Counted from the first letter of the stretch, positions 46,400 through 60,239 are shown. The stretch is DNA of 64,000 nucleotides from Benincasa hispida (GCF_009727055.1 NC_052359.1:60724908-60788907); one strand, 5' to 3'. The notes: generated by a model from the letters alone, not told the origin. Numbers and translations: made by a program.

Positions 46400-49300
46400 T
46401 TGGACGGCGACTACCGAGTACGGTCCTGAAATTTCATTTCCCCTATTTCATACGACGTCGGATCGGTATTCTTTATTCTTTACTTTGCATTTATGAAACA
46501 CTAAAAGACTCTAATACCCCTTATCATAACGATTTCGCTTTCTATTTTATTTTTTTTCTTTTAATAATTTCTTTATTATGTTCTTTTAAAATTTTAAATT
46601 AACACTTGAATTATGAGTTAAAATTTAAAAATAAAAATAAAAATTTAAAAGTTATATATTATATTAATTTTCAAAATTTGTCATTATAGAATAGAAGGAA
46701 TAATATTTGATGTCCAATGACGTGAGTTTAAAATCTAGTTTTGTGGTAAGCGGGTACCCAAAAATAAAAAAATAATTGATAAACACTAATTTTTAAAATA
46801 AACTTTTAATAGGTACTTAAATTTTGCTATTTCCAATAGGTTATTCGAGACTTCAACAGTTTTTTAGTAAATAGATTTATTAAACTTAAAATTGAATTTT
46901 GTATTTAAATAAGACTCTAATATACTGGATTCGTAATTTTTTTAAAAAAAAATATCATTGAGATCAAGTGAACTATAAGATATTTTTTAACTTTAATGAG
47001 CTATTAGATTAAAATTAAAAATTTAATGATTAATACATACATTTTTAAAGTTTAAAGGACATTGAAAATGCATTTTTTTTTCTTCAAGTACTTTCATATT
47101 TAAACAAATTACTTTAGTAAGATAATTATTCAATTGAATAAAAATGACAAACATTCTATAGAAATTAGTCACTAGAGTAATTTTTATATATTGAGTTAGA
47201 AAAAGTTGATTTTTGATGTTATATTTAACCTAACAATTAACCTCAAACTTGAAATAAATAAGAATTTAGAGAAGTAACATGAAATTAAATAGGATTAATT
47301 TGTTTGACTCAAAATGAACATAATTCAATCGACATAAAATTCGAGTTTAAGGTTAGAGATGTCATTTGCGAGTTTCGAATTTTTTTTTTTTATTGCTGAT
47401 TAACAACCTTAAAATTAGAGGTTAGATATTCGATTGATCCTCCATCTATGATAAAGAAAAAAAAATCATGATTTTTAAAGGAAAGATACCATTCACAGGT
47501 CATCATTGATGATCTCATTTTTTAAGAAATATATATTTTTATATATATGATATACACTGCCAAACATGTTTTCTTCTTCTAAATTTCCATGTAAAAACCA
47601 AGAAATAAATAAATAAATGTTTTTGTTGGAAAATTACCTAGCAAGTTAGAAATAATCTCTTTAAGCATGATGTTTGGAAAGCAAGAAAAACAAGCCAAAT
47701 GATTGAAAATGAAACTATTGGTGATATAGTAAGGATCAATCACAATGAGAAAGGTCAATTCAAATTTCAAATAAACATAGCTATCAAAATAAATTTGGTA
47801 GTTATTCTCATTGATGATGGAAGAAAAAATCAGACATATTTTCTTTTAAATATAAAAGATCAATAATTTTCTTTGATGTGATTTATAGTGTTGAATCATT
47901 CCAATTGGACACATTTGTGAAGAGAAAATAAAATCAATTTTAACCTTTAACTTGTCAGGTTATTATACCGTCTTAGACTCTAAATTTTTAATTTTATAAA
48001 ATTAAACTTTAAACTTAATTAAGTGTTGCAATATTTTAAAACTCCCCGATTCAATTTCTGCTACTCACCTACTTACTTTAATACGATATAAATATCTTCA
48101 TAAACTTATTAGTTTTGATGAGATTAAAATTTTGCACAAAAAATATGTTTTAATAATCCATAAATTAATCATTGTATAACTTTGTAAAAAATCTTTTTTT
48201 AAAAAAAAAATGCTAATGCCGTTTTTCTCTTAAATTTTATCAATTTCATATCATGCAGTTATTTTATTTTTTATTGAATGGATAAGATAAACATTTTCAA
48301 ACAATATCTGGAGTAAGAACTTAATAAAAGGGTTAAGACTGAAATTATACTCTATAATTTAAGGTTAAAGTTGCAATGTTTAGCTAAGTTTAAGATGCAA
48401 TGCGATGAAATTGGGTGTTTAAATAGGTAATTTGACAAAGTTTAAAGGTCAAAATTGGAAGATTATGTGGGAAGATGTTAAATCAAAGAATGTCAATTTA
48501 AATAATTTGGTTCACACACACAAATGTAATGGCATTATTTTCAAATTATGTCTTTTATTTTGAAAATTGTGATCACTTAACTTCATATATGGTATATAAA
48601 TATTAGTCAATGGGCAATTCATGCTTAATTATATTAAAAGCCAATCTTTTGAGGACAAAATTGTAAAAAAAAAAAAACAAGGAAAAAAAAAGTTTGGTCT
48701 TAGTATGAATTGTTATTATTTGGAAAATTTGTCCAATGTAATTAACAATTAATGTAAGCATTTATGTCACCAAAGGTTCAAGCTTAAGAAAATAGTCCAA
48801 GTAGTAATTTTTGATCAATAGCCTTAGTTTTGGAAATATATTAAGAAACTTTGTTTGGTATTGAGACAAAAATACAATTTTAATAAGATATTTTGTTTGA
48901 CTAATTAATTTTTAGGGCACATTTTTCTTAGAGAGTAAGTTCTTTATTATTATCAATTTGGGTAGGGACAAGGAACGTACCAAACTTTTTTATGAACTTT
49001 CAAATATATAAATTTATTTTTTTTTATAAATATTCTAAAAAATATTTATTAGAGATAATTAAAAACAAAATTAATTTTATAAACCACTAATAATGAAAGT
49101 GTATAAGTTTCGCCAAATATTATATCATAAGTAAGAGTGAGTGACTTCTTAAATAAAATAAAAGTGCATAAATAACTACAAATATTTAGTTTGAAAAGAA
49201 GAAGAATTTTGGTCATTTGTCTAATTTTAGTACAAAGAAATTCAAAAGTAAATTAAGAAACTAATACATTAAAGGTTTCCTTGCTCGTAATGTTCATGAA

Positions 49301-50117
49301 TCTAATGAATCTAATTAAGAAGGATGAGTTTCTCCATCAAATCTCGAGTGGTAAGAATATAAGTAACTGCATTAAAAGTTCACAAGACGTGGAGATTAAA
49401 ACTTCAAATAAAACTTTATCTATGCTTATCAAAAACATCAATAAAACTTTGGATTTCATTTTTACCGATTGATACCTAGTTAGATCAATGCATCATAGGT
49501 TCACAAGGTAAGGCACCATATTAACCAAACAATTTTATAGGATTAGACAAGACCTTTACATATAAAATTCTTGAGCTTATATTATTGGTTTTTCTTCTAA
49601 ATTGCTCCCACTTTTTTTCTTCTTTTTTCTTTTTCCAATTCTTTTATAAACATTGTATTTGAGACAATTTCACCTAAATAACAATGCATGTTTGTCCTAT
49701 ATTTTATGATATTTTTATTAATACAATATGAGTGTGAAAATTTGAATTATAAATCTCTTAATCGCTGACCTATATTAAATACTAGTTGAACTATCTTTGT
49801 TAGGATACTTTATAACCAATTTAAATATACAGATTATGAACTAGGGACTTTTAGAATAATTAAGGGTCTGTTTGGTTCGCAATTCATATTCTGGTTTATA
49901 TTTATAGATTTACTGAATTCAGTGAATATGTGTTTGGCAGAAAAATCGACTTCTGTTTCTGAAAACTGTTTTCAGATTCTGTGATCCAAACAATGTGAAT
50001 TCTCAAAACAACATATTTATGTTTTCATTATATCCAGAATTTGAATTTTAAAATTTAAAATGCATAATTATATTAAACAATGTTAAAAATATTTAGAAAT
50101 ATAGTATATATCATATT
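46400..50117. other. AT-rich intergenic region upstream of EXO70H
   Basis: No gene with recognisable homology is seen in any frame; open stretches are 60-70 codons and low complexity. It contains short A/T homopolymers and common plant dispersed repeat fragments. At 49866 'gggtctgtttggttc' resembles the end of hAT-type MITEs. Confidence 0.6.
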
Positions 50118-50368
50118 ATAAATGTTGGGATGTATGTCCTAAAACTCGCAGTTTGTAATCTTAAACATATTCTATTTACAATAAAAATATTGTTGAGGTT
50201 TATTCAATAAAATTGTTATTAAGTATGTAAATTGCATTTATAAAAACTAAATCCAATAAACTAAGATCAATGGCTATTAATACTTGAACTTTATGTAGAG
50301 ACATAAGAATGGATCAAGTTTTAGTAAATAGCCAAAACGGTCTATAGTATACGAATAAGGTTGGGTAC

Positions 50369-52342
50369 TAACATCCTGATTTTTTTTTATTTTGTAATTA
50401 AGTTTTTTTTATTGCTGGCTACTTGGATAAATTATATGAGATTTATGTTTTTGGGCTAAGCTAAAATATGATTGAATTATTTGGAATTAATTGAGTTTTA
50501 TTTTGTTGGGAGATTTGATTATCTAGGGAGATAATTAAATGTGTATATTAGATTATTTTTTAAAGGAAAAGGAAAAAATATATATAAGTATATATATTTT
50601 GGGAGATAATTAAGGAATTTGTTTTTTAAGGGAAAAGGGAAGAGTTTAATTTGGTTATATATATTTATGGAAATGGTTAAAGGAATGGAAAAAAAAAAAA
50701 GAAAGAAAAAAAAGCAAAAAAGGTTAAATTTACTTCTCTCTCCTCAACCCATACGCACGCAACCCTTTTTCCTTCCCTTTTTCTTCTTCTTTTCCTTCCA
50801 GCCCTAGCCACCATCCGCTTTCCAGTCGCCAGCCTTGCCGTTCTGACGCCGCTGCAAGCAACGTCGCCGGATCTCCTCGCCAGCGCCGTTGCAAGCAGCC
50901 TCACTTCGCCAGATCTCCTCGCCAGTGCCACCGCAAGCAGTGCCTCGTCGTTCCGTCGCCGTCTCCGTGAGCTCCTCACTGCCGCGAGCAGCGCCGCTTC
51001 CTTGTCGTTCCGTTCGCCGCCTCTGCCTTTTTGAGATTGGTAAGAATTGGATTATTTTGGGCAAGGTTTGATGTTGAGTCTTTTTAAAATGCCTCTTGGT
51101 GTTGGAAATTAGTGTTACTCATTGTGTCGACTTTCAGGATTTGAATTTCGAGGCATTGCTAACAAAGAAAGGACCATTCTCTTCATTGGAAAGTTTTAGT
51201 TTGGTTAAGTTTTGTGTAAGTTGGTTGGTTATTCTTTTGGATTGAGAGTAATAGTGGAAAAAAAATAAGTTATTGATTTTGGAATTAATTCTTAATCAGA
51301 TTGGCTACTTGAATCAAGTTTTGAAATTTGTCTTGGATCAAGCCACAACTTTGGGTTGATTCAATTTTCCAAAGGTTTTAAAGAATTATTTGCATGAACT
51401 TTTGTGACCAAGTTGAGGTAAGTGATGTGCCTTCGTGCCAGGCCCTTCGAGCCAAGCGATCTAGATTAGACCTATCAAGTTACTTGGTTGTTACAAGTAT
51501 TATGAGCTTGTTAAAACTTCTAATCAGTATTGATATTATGTATGTGATGCATGAATAGACCAGTAGAGCGGTTTATTATCTTGCCTTGATGCGTGTTATT
51601 ATTATGTTTGACGATGTGCCTACGGGCCGCTAGACATGCGTGAACCGACAGGTTAACGTTCATGTTATTATCATGTTTGACAGTGTGCCTACGGGCCGCT
51701 AGACATGCGTGAGCTGACAGTGTTACGTTCATGTTACTTTTATTTTCATGTTTCATGTTTTGACAATGTGCCTACGGGCCGCTAGACATGCGTGAACCGA
51801 CAAGTTAACATTCATGTTATTATTACGTTTGACGGTGTGCCTAAGGGCCGGGGTTCACGTTCATGTTATTATCATGTTTGACAGTGTGCCTACGGGCCAC
51901 TAGACATGCGTTTCAAGGCAAGATAGTACTCAATCTTTATCTTTATTTTTTTTTCAGGTAAGGGCAAGGATACTCAGGCGACTGACAAGAGGAATTCGTG
52001 ACAGTGCCAAAGGAACCAGAATTCGCTTCCGCATTTGACTGTTTATATTTTCGCATGTTTTGTTTTTATCCATTCATGGATTTATCATAATTTAATTAAT
52101 TAATTTATCTATTTATTTATTCATTTTTTTTTTATAAATTGTTTCTTCTTAAAAAGGATGCCCGGGTTGAACGATTTAAGGTTTTGAGATATGTTAGAAC
52201 ATTTTTTTTTATATATACTTAATGCAGTTTAAGATTATGATTATTTTCTTTAATTTACTTTATTTTCTTCAATGAGAATATTTATGCATGCATGCAGTAG
52301 CGATCCCCTTTTTAGTAGTCCTAGAAAGTAGGGTTGTTACAC
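50369..52342 (+). mobile_element. Gypsy-type solo LTR nested in the copia solo LTR
   Basis: The host reads 'aataaggttgggtac' on the left and 'ccttattctggtaatac' on the right, and joins cleanly in the related LTR near 31230. The insert starts TAACATCCTGA and ends GGGTTGTTACA, close to the TGTAACA...TGTTACA termini of many gypsy LTRs. The duplication is degraded (GTAC on the left, TTACC on the right). It has a GC-rich patch (50805-51030), a purine/pyrimidine run, and a minisatellite, with no coding homology. Confidence 0.7.
51606..51917 (+). repeat. Minisatellite of five units, about 68-71 bp, inside a nested LTR
   Basis: Units begin at 51606, 51674, about 51757, 51827 and 51876 with GTTTGACrgTGTGCCTA. 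The core 'gtgcctacgggccgctagacatgcgtga' is highly conserved, followed by 'accgacaggttaacgttcatgtta'. Unit 4 lacks about 20 bases and unit 5 is cut short at 'acatgcgt'. Spacing and presence in an LTR rule out a CRISPR array. Confidence 0.85.
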
Positions 52343-53933
52343 TTACCTTATTCTGGTAATACTGTTGAATGTGGCCCACTTTGTATTTAGTACAAACGAT
52401 GTGATCCTGAATCGTTCATATGGAGACATGCGAGTAGGGGCGTCTTATGCAATGAGTTTGTGTAAGACCAGACCAAGAAACAAGTCACTCTTACTTTATA
52501 ACGTTGTTCACTGTTTAAGACTGACTATATCAAAGTGATGATCTAGGTAACTTGATCTTCATCCTGAGCTAACCATAAACTCCTATTTATTCGAGATTAT
52601 CCTTAGATTTGCATGGGTGAGGGTTGGCTTAATAAGCCTCCCATTTCAGTGGTAAGACAGGGTAGATAGCTGGGGACATAGGATGCAAGATGAAATTCAC
52701 TCCTATACACTATTAAGAATAGTAGAGATGTTGTTACTAATTTCAGGTCTTGAACAAGGGGCCCCACCCTTTCATTGGCCCGAGAGGGACTCGATTTAGT
52801 GATTGGATCACAAACAAATTGTTCATTAGAGAATCCGTGGGATTCAAGGAACAAGGTGTAATCTTGGGGTAAAACAGCTATTGACCCAACCGTTATTTCG
52901 AACAACTTATGAAGTGTTAACTTACTAATTATGGTTATATCGAGTGGACACAATTATACTTACAGTGAGGGGAGTGCAACTATTGGGCTTTAATGGAGTG
53001 ACCTAGTAGTTAACAAATGTTGATTAGTTCCATTTAAAGAGTTTAGCCGATTAGTCTCGGATCGTTGGAGTCCATGATCTGTAGATCCATTAGGTCCCCT
53101 ACTAGCTCACAAATCGAAATAAAACTTAGAACAAAGTGATGAGTTTACTTTGAAACATTCAAATTCAAATTAAGGGAATTAGTAATTATATGTGATATAA
53201 TTACACGTTAATTATTGAATTAAACGAGATTGGAGAATCTGATTATATTTAAATATGATTATACAAATGGGGATTCATGGTTGTGAAATTGATATTTAAT
53301 TAAATTAATATAATTAATTATTAATTTTATTTTAAAAATTAATTTTGAATTAATTAATGAAATTTCAGTTTACTTAAAGAATTAAAAACTGAAATTTGAT
53401 ATTAATTTAATAAAGAATTTAAAAAAATAATGATTAAATGAATTTTGGAGAAATCCACTCAAAGTGGGATTTTCCCACTTGCATGAACATAAAAAATCCC
53501 ACACACAATTCAAGTATGAGCTGTCTATTTAAGGTGCAATCTGATTGTATGAAGATATAGAACAAAACTTGAGGTTTTTGGATTGAGTTGATGGCTATGC
53601 ATTCTAAAATTTTTAGAGAAAAATTACTGAAGAAGTGTTCTTCACTCTCTAGCTGAAAACCATACTTTTTCCTCTCAAATTCCCATCAATTCAACTCATT
53701 TTGATTCCTACAAATCAATCTAAGGTCCAAGAGAATAGTAGGGAAGATCAAGTGGTCTACTACAAAATGCTGAAGAGAATCAAGCTTAAATTTGAAGAAT
53801 TTTGAAGCAAAGTAATTTTTGAAACCCTCTTGTTATTCAACAAGCATGCTATCTTAATTGCTGAAATTGATGAATTAGAGCGCTTATTGATCCTGATTTC
53901 TTCCGCTAATTGCATGCTAACTCCATCAATAAA

Positions 53934-56172
53934 CTCAATTCAATTAAAAAAACATTAAAATATTTATTATGTAATATATTTTAAATTAGGTTAAATTCTA
54001 ATTTTTTATCCTTATGGTTAGGATAAAGTTAAAAGTTAGTCCATATGGTTTTATTATTTATATTTTAGTTTCTATGGTTTAATAAAACTTCACATATAGT
54101 CACTATGGTTTGTTAAATCCTTTTAAATAATCTCTATCATAGGGACTATTTAAAAAGTTTTTATCAAGTCACTGAGGTAAATTCAAATCAATCATAAGAC
54201 CGAACTTTAATTTTAACTTCTTTCAAATTATAGGGACAAAAAAATTCAATTTATCCTACAAATTATATATTATTACAAAATAATGATTTACATCTTTTTT
54301 TAAACATAAAACATGTTCATAAATAAATTTAAAATAGTCTATTATCAACAAATATTTAATGGATAACTACAACTAGTTGCAATTATTTAAATTAGAATTC
54401 AATTTCTGAATTCTGAAAACATGACATACAACTATATTTTTATTTAATTTCGTTGTTTTCAAATTTCTATTTTCAAATTCTCTATCAAACCGGTTTTAAG
54501 AGTCTAAGATATATTAGTAAATTAATTTTGAAAAAGTAAAAGTACACTCAAATCAATTAATTGAAAGGATTTATGAACATGTTGGTGTTAGGTAGCAAGT
54601 TGATATGGGTTACTTTTAAGTTTTTTTTGGTTAAAAAAGAATGAAGTAAATATAAAAAGAAAAAAGAAAAAGAAAGCAAGTGGATATGGTCAATAATTTG
54701 ATAATTGATGAAGTTGAACGTTATTTTAAAAGTCAATAACACTTCCGTCCAAAATTTTCAACCAAATTTATTGGAAATGTTGGTGGACGAAAACTTCCCA
54801 AATGTACGGTCATTAAATTATATTAAAATAATGCTTAAAGCACGATTTTTTTTTTTTAAAAGTACATAAATATTAATTTTTCAGTTTTAATTACTATTTT
54901 AAATATTAAAATTTCAAAATATTCATTTTACTTCATGAACTTTTTAAGACAACCATTTTGATGTTAATTGTTTAACTAGATAACGTGTAAGTCTCATATA
55001 CTTTTTTTTTTTTTTTTTAATTTCAGAAATTTGATAACTATTGTTTAACTAAATAATAGAAATGTCTTGTAACTATTTAGTTTTAGAAACTTGCGCTTAT
55101 TTTTTTTTTCTCAATTGTTTTTAAAAACATTTGAATTCTTAGATTTACTATAAAAATAAAATAAGTTATCGAAAACTATCACCGTTGATAACTATTTTAT
55201 TTTTTATGTTTTTTAAAAAAATCAAACTTTGAAATACTATTCTATTGATTTTTTTTTAAATTTTATTATCCATTTTCTATCCATATTTTCAATGTTCAAG
55301 TCAAGTTTTGAAAAGTAAAAAGAAAATAAATTTAAAAAATTTGTAGTTTTTTTAGTTGGACTGAAAATTGAAATATTTCTTTTAAAAAATGGTGAATCCC
55401 AATAATAAATATAGAGACGTAACAAATATAAATATATTTAAAAAAATAAAAACAATTGTATCAAGATCATGTCTTCTATCAAATGTGTCACGAAAACATA
55501 AATATACACGAAAATTGTATCATGAAAACATTTGTCTATAAAATGTGGACCAATCTTGGTGTGTTTTGCTTATTTTAGTTTTAATTGTTTTGTTTAAATT
55601 CTTAAATTTACAGACATTTTATATTTTAACTTTCAAACTTTGCATACAAATATTTTTAATTTACAATTATGTTATTTTTTAAAAAAGAAAAGTTAGATCA
55701 TTTTAAAATTCAAATATTTTGGCATCTGCTCATCATATCATGAATATCATATGTATTTTGCTAATTAATTTACTTAAAAATTTAATGATAGAGAACACCA
55801 TTATCATATTTAATGAAATTTCTAGAACTTTTGAAGTTGACATTTTCTCGTTTTAGATCAAAATTGTTTCCAAAATCCTATAATCTTTTGATTGTAAATT
55901 CTAGATTTACAAATGAGATTCAGGTTTTCGTTGATTATACTATTAGAGATCTCCATCTAATAGTTCTATCCTTAGTTTTCTTTTGGCTAACCACATAAAT
56001 AACTCTATTGTTATGACTTAGCTATCCATGCTTGACATTTTAGACACTCGATCGTGTGGCTTGAATACTATTCTTCAATGGATAGATTTTATTATTCATT
56101 TCGATTTTGTTTTGTTCTTAAGGTTCTTTTTGTTTTCTTTTATTCTAAAAGAATGAACAAATAAAAACAACT
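53934..56172. other. AT-rich intergenic region
   Basis: No gene was recognised. At 53990-54240 there is a common plant dispersed repeat of 'tatggttta..aaaactt' type. 54850-55440 holds poly-T runs and short inverted stretches typical of decayed MITEs. Confidence 0.55.
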
Positions 56173-56175
56173 GAT

Positions 56176-57987
56176 CACTACTACAAAAATTGGATTACTT
56201 GACGTTTTTCCAATATCAAGTAAAGGATATACCTGACGCTAATAAAAGCGTCGAGTATTCGACTGTCAAGTATAGTGTGATAACTTGACTTCGAAAAAAC
56301 GTCAAGACAAATGTTTCTTGATACAATTTTCGTGTCAAGAAAGATAATACACTTGACATTAGTAGAATCTTAAGTTTATTGATTCTTGACATTGGTGGTA
56401 TGTCAAGTATATGTCTTTTTTTTTTCAAATTAAATGTCCCAATTAATATTCTCATTTTTTTGCCTTGTATTCCAACAATACAATTACATCAACTAAATAA
56501 ACATTATATATTTAAGATCTATCAACTCAATATATTCACTAAAATTCCATATGTTCAACTATGACCTTTCATATGAACACTCCTCACAAATTACAATAAT
56601 ATTTCTCTTTCCTATGTACATGCACAAAATAAAATCTCAACTATTGCTTTTGTATACAAAACTCAACTTTCAACAAACACAAAAGTGACAAATTGTTTAA
56701 TAAATAACCTCTCAATAAAGTACATTATTTAATTTATACATTGAGCTTTGAAGTCTAGAGATCGAAAACTAAGGGTCAGGCAAGTCATGTTTAAGCAAGT
56801 CAACCTACAAAATAGAATATAGGGCGATAACATCAAATTTCAAAATACAAAAATAAGTGTTAAGATACAACAATGACAAAAAGTCAAGGACAAGGAAAAA
56901 TGTACATGATTAGCTTACTTTATGCAATGGAAAAATATCATACTCGAAACTTAAAAAATATCTATAACTTAAAGTTAGGGACTTACTGGGATTTCATTTA
57001 TTCTCTTTTGACCATATCCAGTCTCAGGAGGAACAATTACCTTTCTGAGGAAGATGGGAGAGATTTGAGAAAATATAATAAAGAAGAAGAAGATTATCAA
57101 CAAATCAAGCATATGCTAAAATTTAAAATAGAAGAATGAAGATATCTTTCCCCCAACTTTCACAACTTATCTTATCTACAAACAATAAAAAATAGAGAAT
57201 ATTGGAAGCTCAATCTTATCTACAACAATAAAAAATTTCTTCAAAATTTCATTCACCAAAATAACCAATTAACTCCAAATAGATTACCCAAAGTGTGGTT
57301 TGATTCAAATGCCACCTCAAAACTACAACAAAGTAATCCAACCTACGAACAGTTCAATAATAATGATTACAAAACGCAAATTTCAGAAACTATGTAACAA
57401 TTCCAAAAGAGTTTCAAGACCTTAATACCTATCAAAACGTCCAAACATTGTTAACTTTGTTGGACAGTGGCTCCAATCCCTTGAAATCTTTGAATTGAAC
57501 ATCAAAAATTAAAAATAACTCAATTATTAGACCAATACTTCAATGGGTAACAAAGAACTATTAATACTAACCTCCAAGCTTACCAAAACCTTGCTAAGAT
57601 CGGTCTCAAACCTATTGGACAACAACTCAACTCTTTCCAACACTTCAAAATCAATCTCATCATCAAACATTCAAACAAACAAATCATTATAGAAGATGCT
57701 ATATTATAGCCCAAATCACAAATTCATACCAATATACATCCAAAATACTTACCTGAAGTATTTGCTCAAATTAACGCTTTAATAATCAATATAATCATCC
57801 TAGAAAAATACTTATAATATTAAATATTTCCCAAAAACGTTGAAAATTGATCTTAATGTTGCTGGACAACGGCTCCAAAGGCTCCAAACCTTCAATCAAA
57901 AACCAAAATCACAATGGATACAACCAAATGAGGCCAAGAGCTGATAGGTAACAAAGAACTTCAAGGAACCCACAAAACTTATACAAA

Positions 57988-58026
<39 letters not shown>

Positions 58027-58617
58027 CTTTATCCAACCCTAGGTATCGGCATACAAGCTACGACTGCTAGACGAGCTAAACACCAGTTCGACGATGGCTC
58101 AATCAACTGGAGCTGCGAAACGGCGAGACTGACAAAGCTGGAAAAAAAGAGAAAAGAAAATAGAGCGGCGGGGCTGACGAACTCTAGCAGCTGGTGCGTA
58201 GAGCGAGCGATGCGAAACGAGCGATTGAGTCTCAATGATTTGTCAAATGGCATATGGCGGCTTGAAAGGTGGTGCGGACTATAGTTGGTGGGGTGCTGCA
58301 AAGAGACGGTTTCGGGGGAGGGGGGAACAAAATATAAAAGATTAAAAAAATATTATTTTTTATATTTTGCTTAACACGAAAAATATGTCAATGAAGAGTT
58401 TCTTATACTTATCGTGTCAAACAAGACCTTATATTACTTGACACGAAAAACGTGTCAAATAATGGTTCGCGTGAAAATAACTAAAACATTCCGTCAATCT
58501 CCGCTTTTTAAATCATTTTACTTGACATTTTCTTTTCTAAAAAATCAATACTTGACGTTTGAAAAAATGTTAAGTAATTAAAAATAAGTGTCAAGTAATG
58601 TAGATTTTGTAGTAGTG
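56176..58617. mobile_element. Non-autonomous CACTA (En/Spm) transposon, TSD GAT
   Basis: The ends are CACTACTACAAAAATTGG and its inverted partner (right end ...GATTTTGTAGTAGTG), giving a 13-bp perfect CACTACTACAAAA inverted repeat. GAT flanks it at 56173-56175 and 58618-58620, the 3-bp duplication expected for CACTA elements. Both subterminal regions are crowded with the word CTTGAC and its complement GTCAAG (56196-56410 and 58370-58600), the kind of repeats transposase binds. The 2,442-bp interior has no transposase; open stretches at 56873-57139 and 58029-58301 show no domain. It would depend on an autonomous relative. Confidence 0.9.
57989..58026. repeat. (AAT)n microsatellite inside the CACTA element
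   Basis: About 12-13 AAT units in a row, just before a GC-richer patch (58040-58320). Confidence 0.95.
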
Positions 58618-58974
58618 GATGTTTTCGTCCAAATTTAGAGGGTAAGAATTATGATAACTAAAAATAGACTAGAAATAGGAGAATATGCATGGGCATATAT
58701 ATATTAAATAAGAATGATTAGGCTAAATTAATGGGGTTTTGAGTGTTAAAAGACTCAAAAGCATTGACTTCTATAGATTTGTTGACATTGACATTCTCAT
58801 TTGGCTGGCTTATATTCTAATGCAAAATTAAAGTTTGATTTTCTTAGTTTGAAATTTTGTGTAATTAAGAGACTAGGAGGTATTTTTTTAAATATACTTG
58901 TAGGAGGTATTTTATTAGCAGAATTATGCTTGGATTAATAAAATTACGAAAGTCATATTGTATAATTAAAAGTT

Positions 58975-59215
58975 TAGATACTATTTTGGTCTCATTTTGG
59001 TACTTATATTTTTAAAATCTTCATTTTGGTCTTATAATTTTAAAATGTTAATTTTCAGTCATTGTATTTCAACCTTTTTCATTATGGTCACTGAACTCTA
59101 AAAAGTGACCAAAATAGTCATTTAATTTTTTAAGAGTACAAAACCAAAATGAACTTTTAAAATTACAGAAATTAAAATGAAACAAAGTAAAAAAACATAT
59201 AGACCAAAATGAACG
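58975..59215. repeat. Foldback element with 'cattttggt' arms
   Basis: The left arm has 'ttttggtctcattttggtac' and 'ttaaaatcttcattttggtc'. The right arm has inverted 'accaaaatgaacttttaaaatt' and 'gaccaaaatgaacg'. The arms are imperfect and internally repeated. Confidence 0.55.
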
Positions 59216-59266
59216 TAGGCCAAAAATATAGAAACCACAATATATTATATTCAAACAATAATTAAG

Positions 59267-59549
59267 GGTAACCATTTCGTTTTTTTATTTTTGTTTTTAA
59301 AACTTAAGTCTATTTCATCCACATTCTTACCATGATTTATATCATTCTTAAATACAATGATTGAATTCTTAACTAAATTTAAAAAACAAAAACAACTTTT
59401 TGAAAGCTACATTTTTTAGTTTAAAATTTGGCTTGATTTTTTAAACCACCAGTAAATAAATAAATAAATAACAAAAGAAGAAATTTGGAGGTAAAAGTAG
59501 TGCATAAGCTTAATTTTAAAAAACAAAAACAAAAAATAAAATGGTTACC
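59267..59549. repeat. MITE-like element with GGTAACCATTT terminal inverted repeats
   Basis: The left end GGTAACCATTTCGTTTTTTT and the inverted right end (GGTAACCATTTTATTTTTTG on the other strand) match over about 40 bases with few differences. The size, 283 bp, fits a MITE. Flanks 'aattaag' and 'aaataag' are similar but not identical, so the duplication is uncertain. Confidence 0.7.
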
Positions 59550-60239
59550 AAATAAGACCTAAATGTGTGGGGTTTTTTTCAAAAAAATCTTAATAACGAA
59601 TTTTGTAGTAATAATTCAATTTACGTGTTTTTTTCCTTATCTTTTAGTTTCTCTTGACTTATTATCCTTTGTATTATGAAATTAAATAGATTGTTAGTTG
59701 AGGGTTACATCTAATGTTAAAGATAATTATGATATATATTAAAATTAGGGTTAAAAATTATTTATGTTAGATATCATTATATCGTAGTTTTTTCTTCTAG
59801 TTGTGTTAAAAGAAAATTGTATAAGCTAAGATGATTAATAAATACATCGCTTATGTACGTGATGTAAAGAAATAGAATAACATGAGATCTGACCATTTAG
59901 AAATCTCAAATAAGGAAGAGGCGAAAAAGAAAATATTAATTTCTTTTCTCGTCAATGAATTACTTGCTATGTTATTTTATATACATTCATTAAAAAACTG
60001 TAAACATTTTTTTTATTTTCTTTTTAAAAAACCATGTGACAACTTGCATATTCTTAAAATATAATAGGATACTTTTCAAAATATATAATATATATTTATA
60101 TATTGAAATTTTCGTCTATTTTAAATTTTATAAAAGAGAAAATGTTAAACGATAGCTGTCTACAACATTTGAACATATATTTGGAGTAATAGTAAAAATT
60201 AAATGATTTTGGAGTAAAATTATAAAATAAATGATTTTT

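Larger units (their letters stand above)
50123..53928 (+). mobile_element. Copia-type solo LTR with nested insertion, TSD ATAAA
   Basis: It starts TGTTGGGATGTATGTCC and ends CTAACTCCATCA. ATAAA flanks it at 50118-50122 and 53929-53933. Without the nested insert it is about 1.8 kb. It is the same LTR family as 29515-31449 (minus), sharing 'ctaaaactcgcagtttgtaa', 'aggttgggtac', 'ggggccccaccctttcattgg' and 'ggagtccatgatctgtagatccattaggtccc'. There is no PBS, coding region or second LTR, so it is a solo LTR. Confidence 0.88.

Noticed and set aside
51606..51917. Regularly spaced repeats resembling a CRISPR array
   Set aside because: The units are contiguous and homologous throughout with no unique spacers, and this is plant LTR sequence.
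58029..58301. 90-codon minus-strand frame in the CACTA element
   Set aside because: It has no transposase-like sequence, and the GC-rich patch favours chance open frames.
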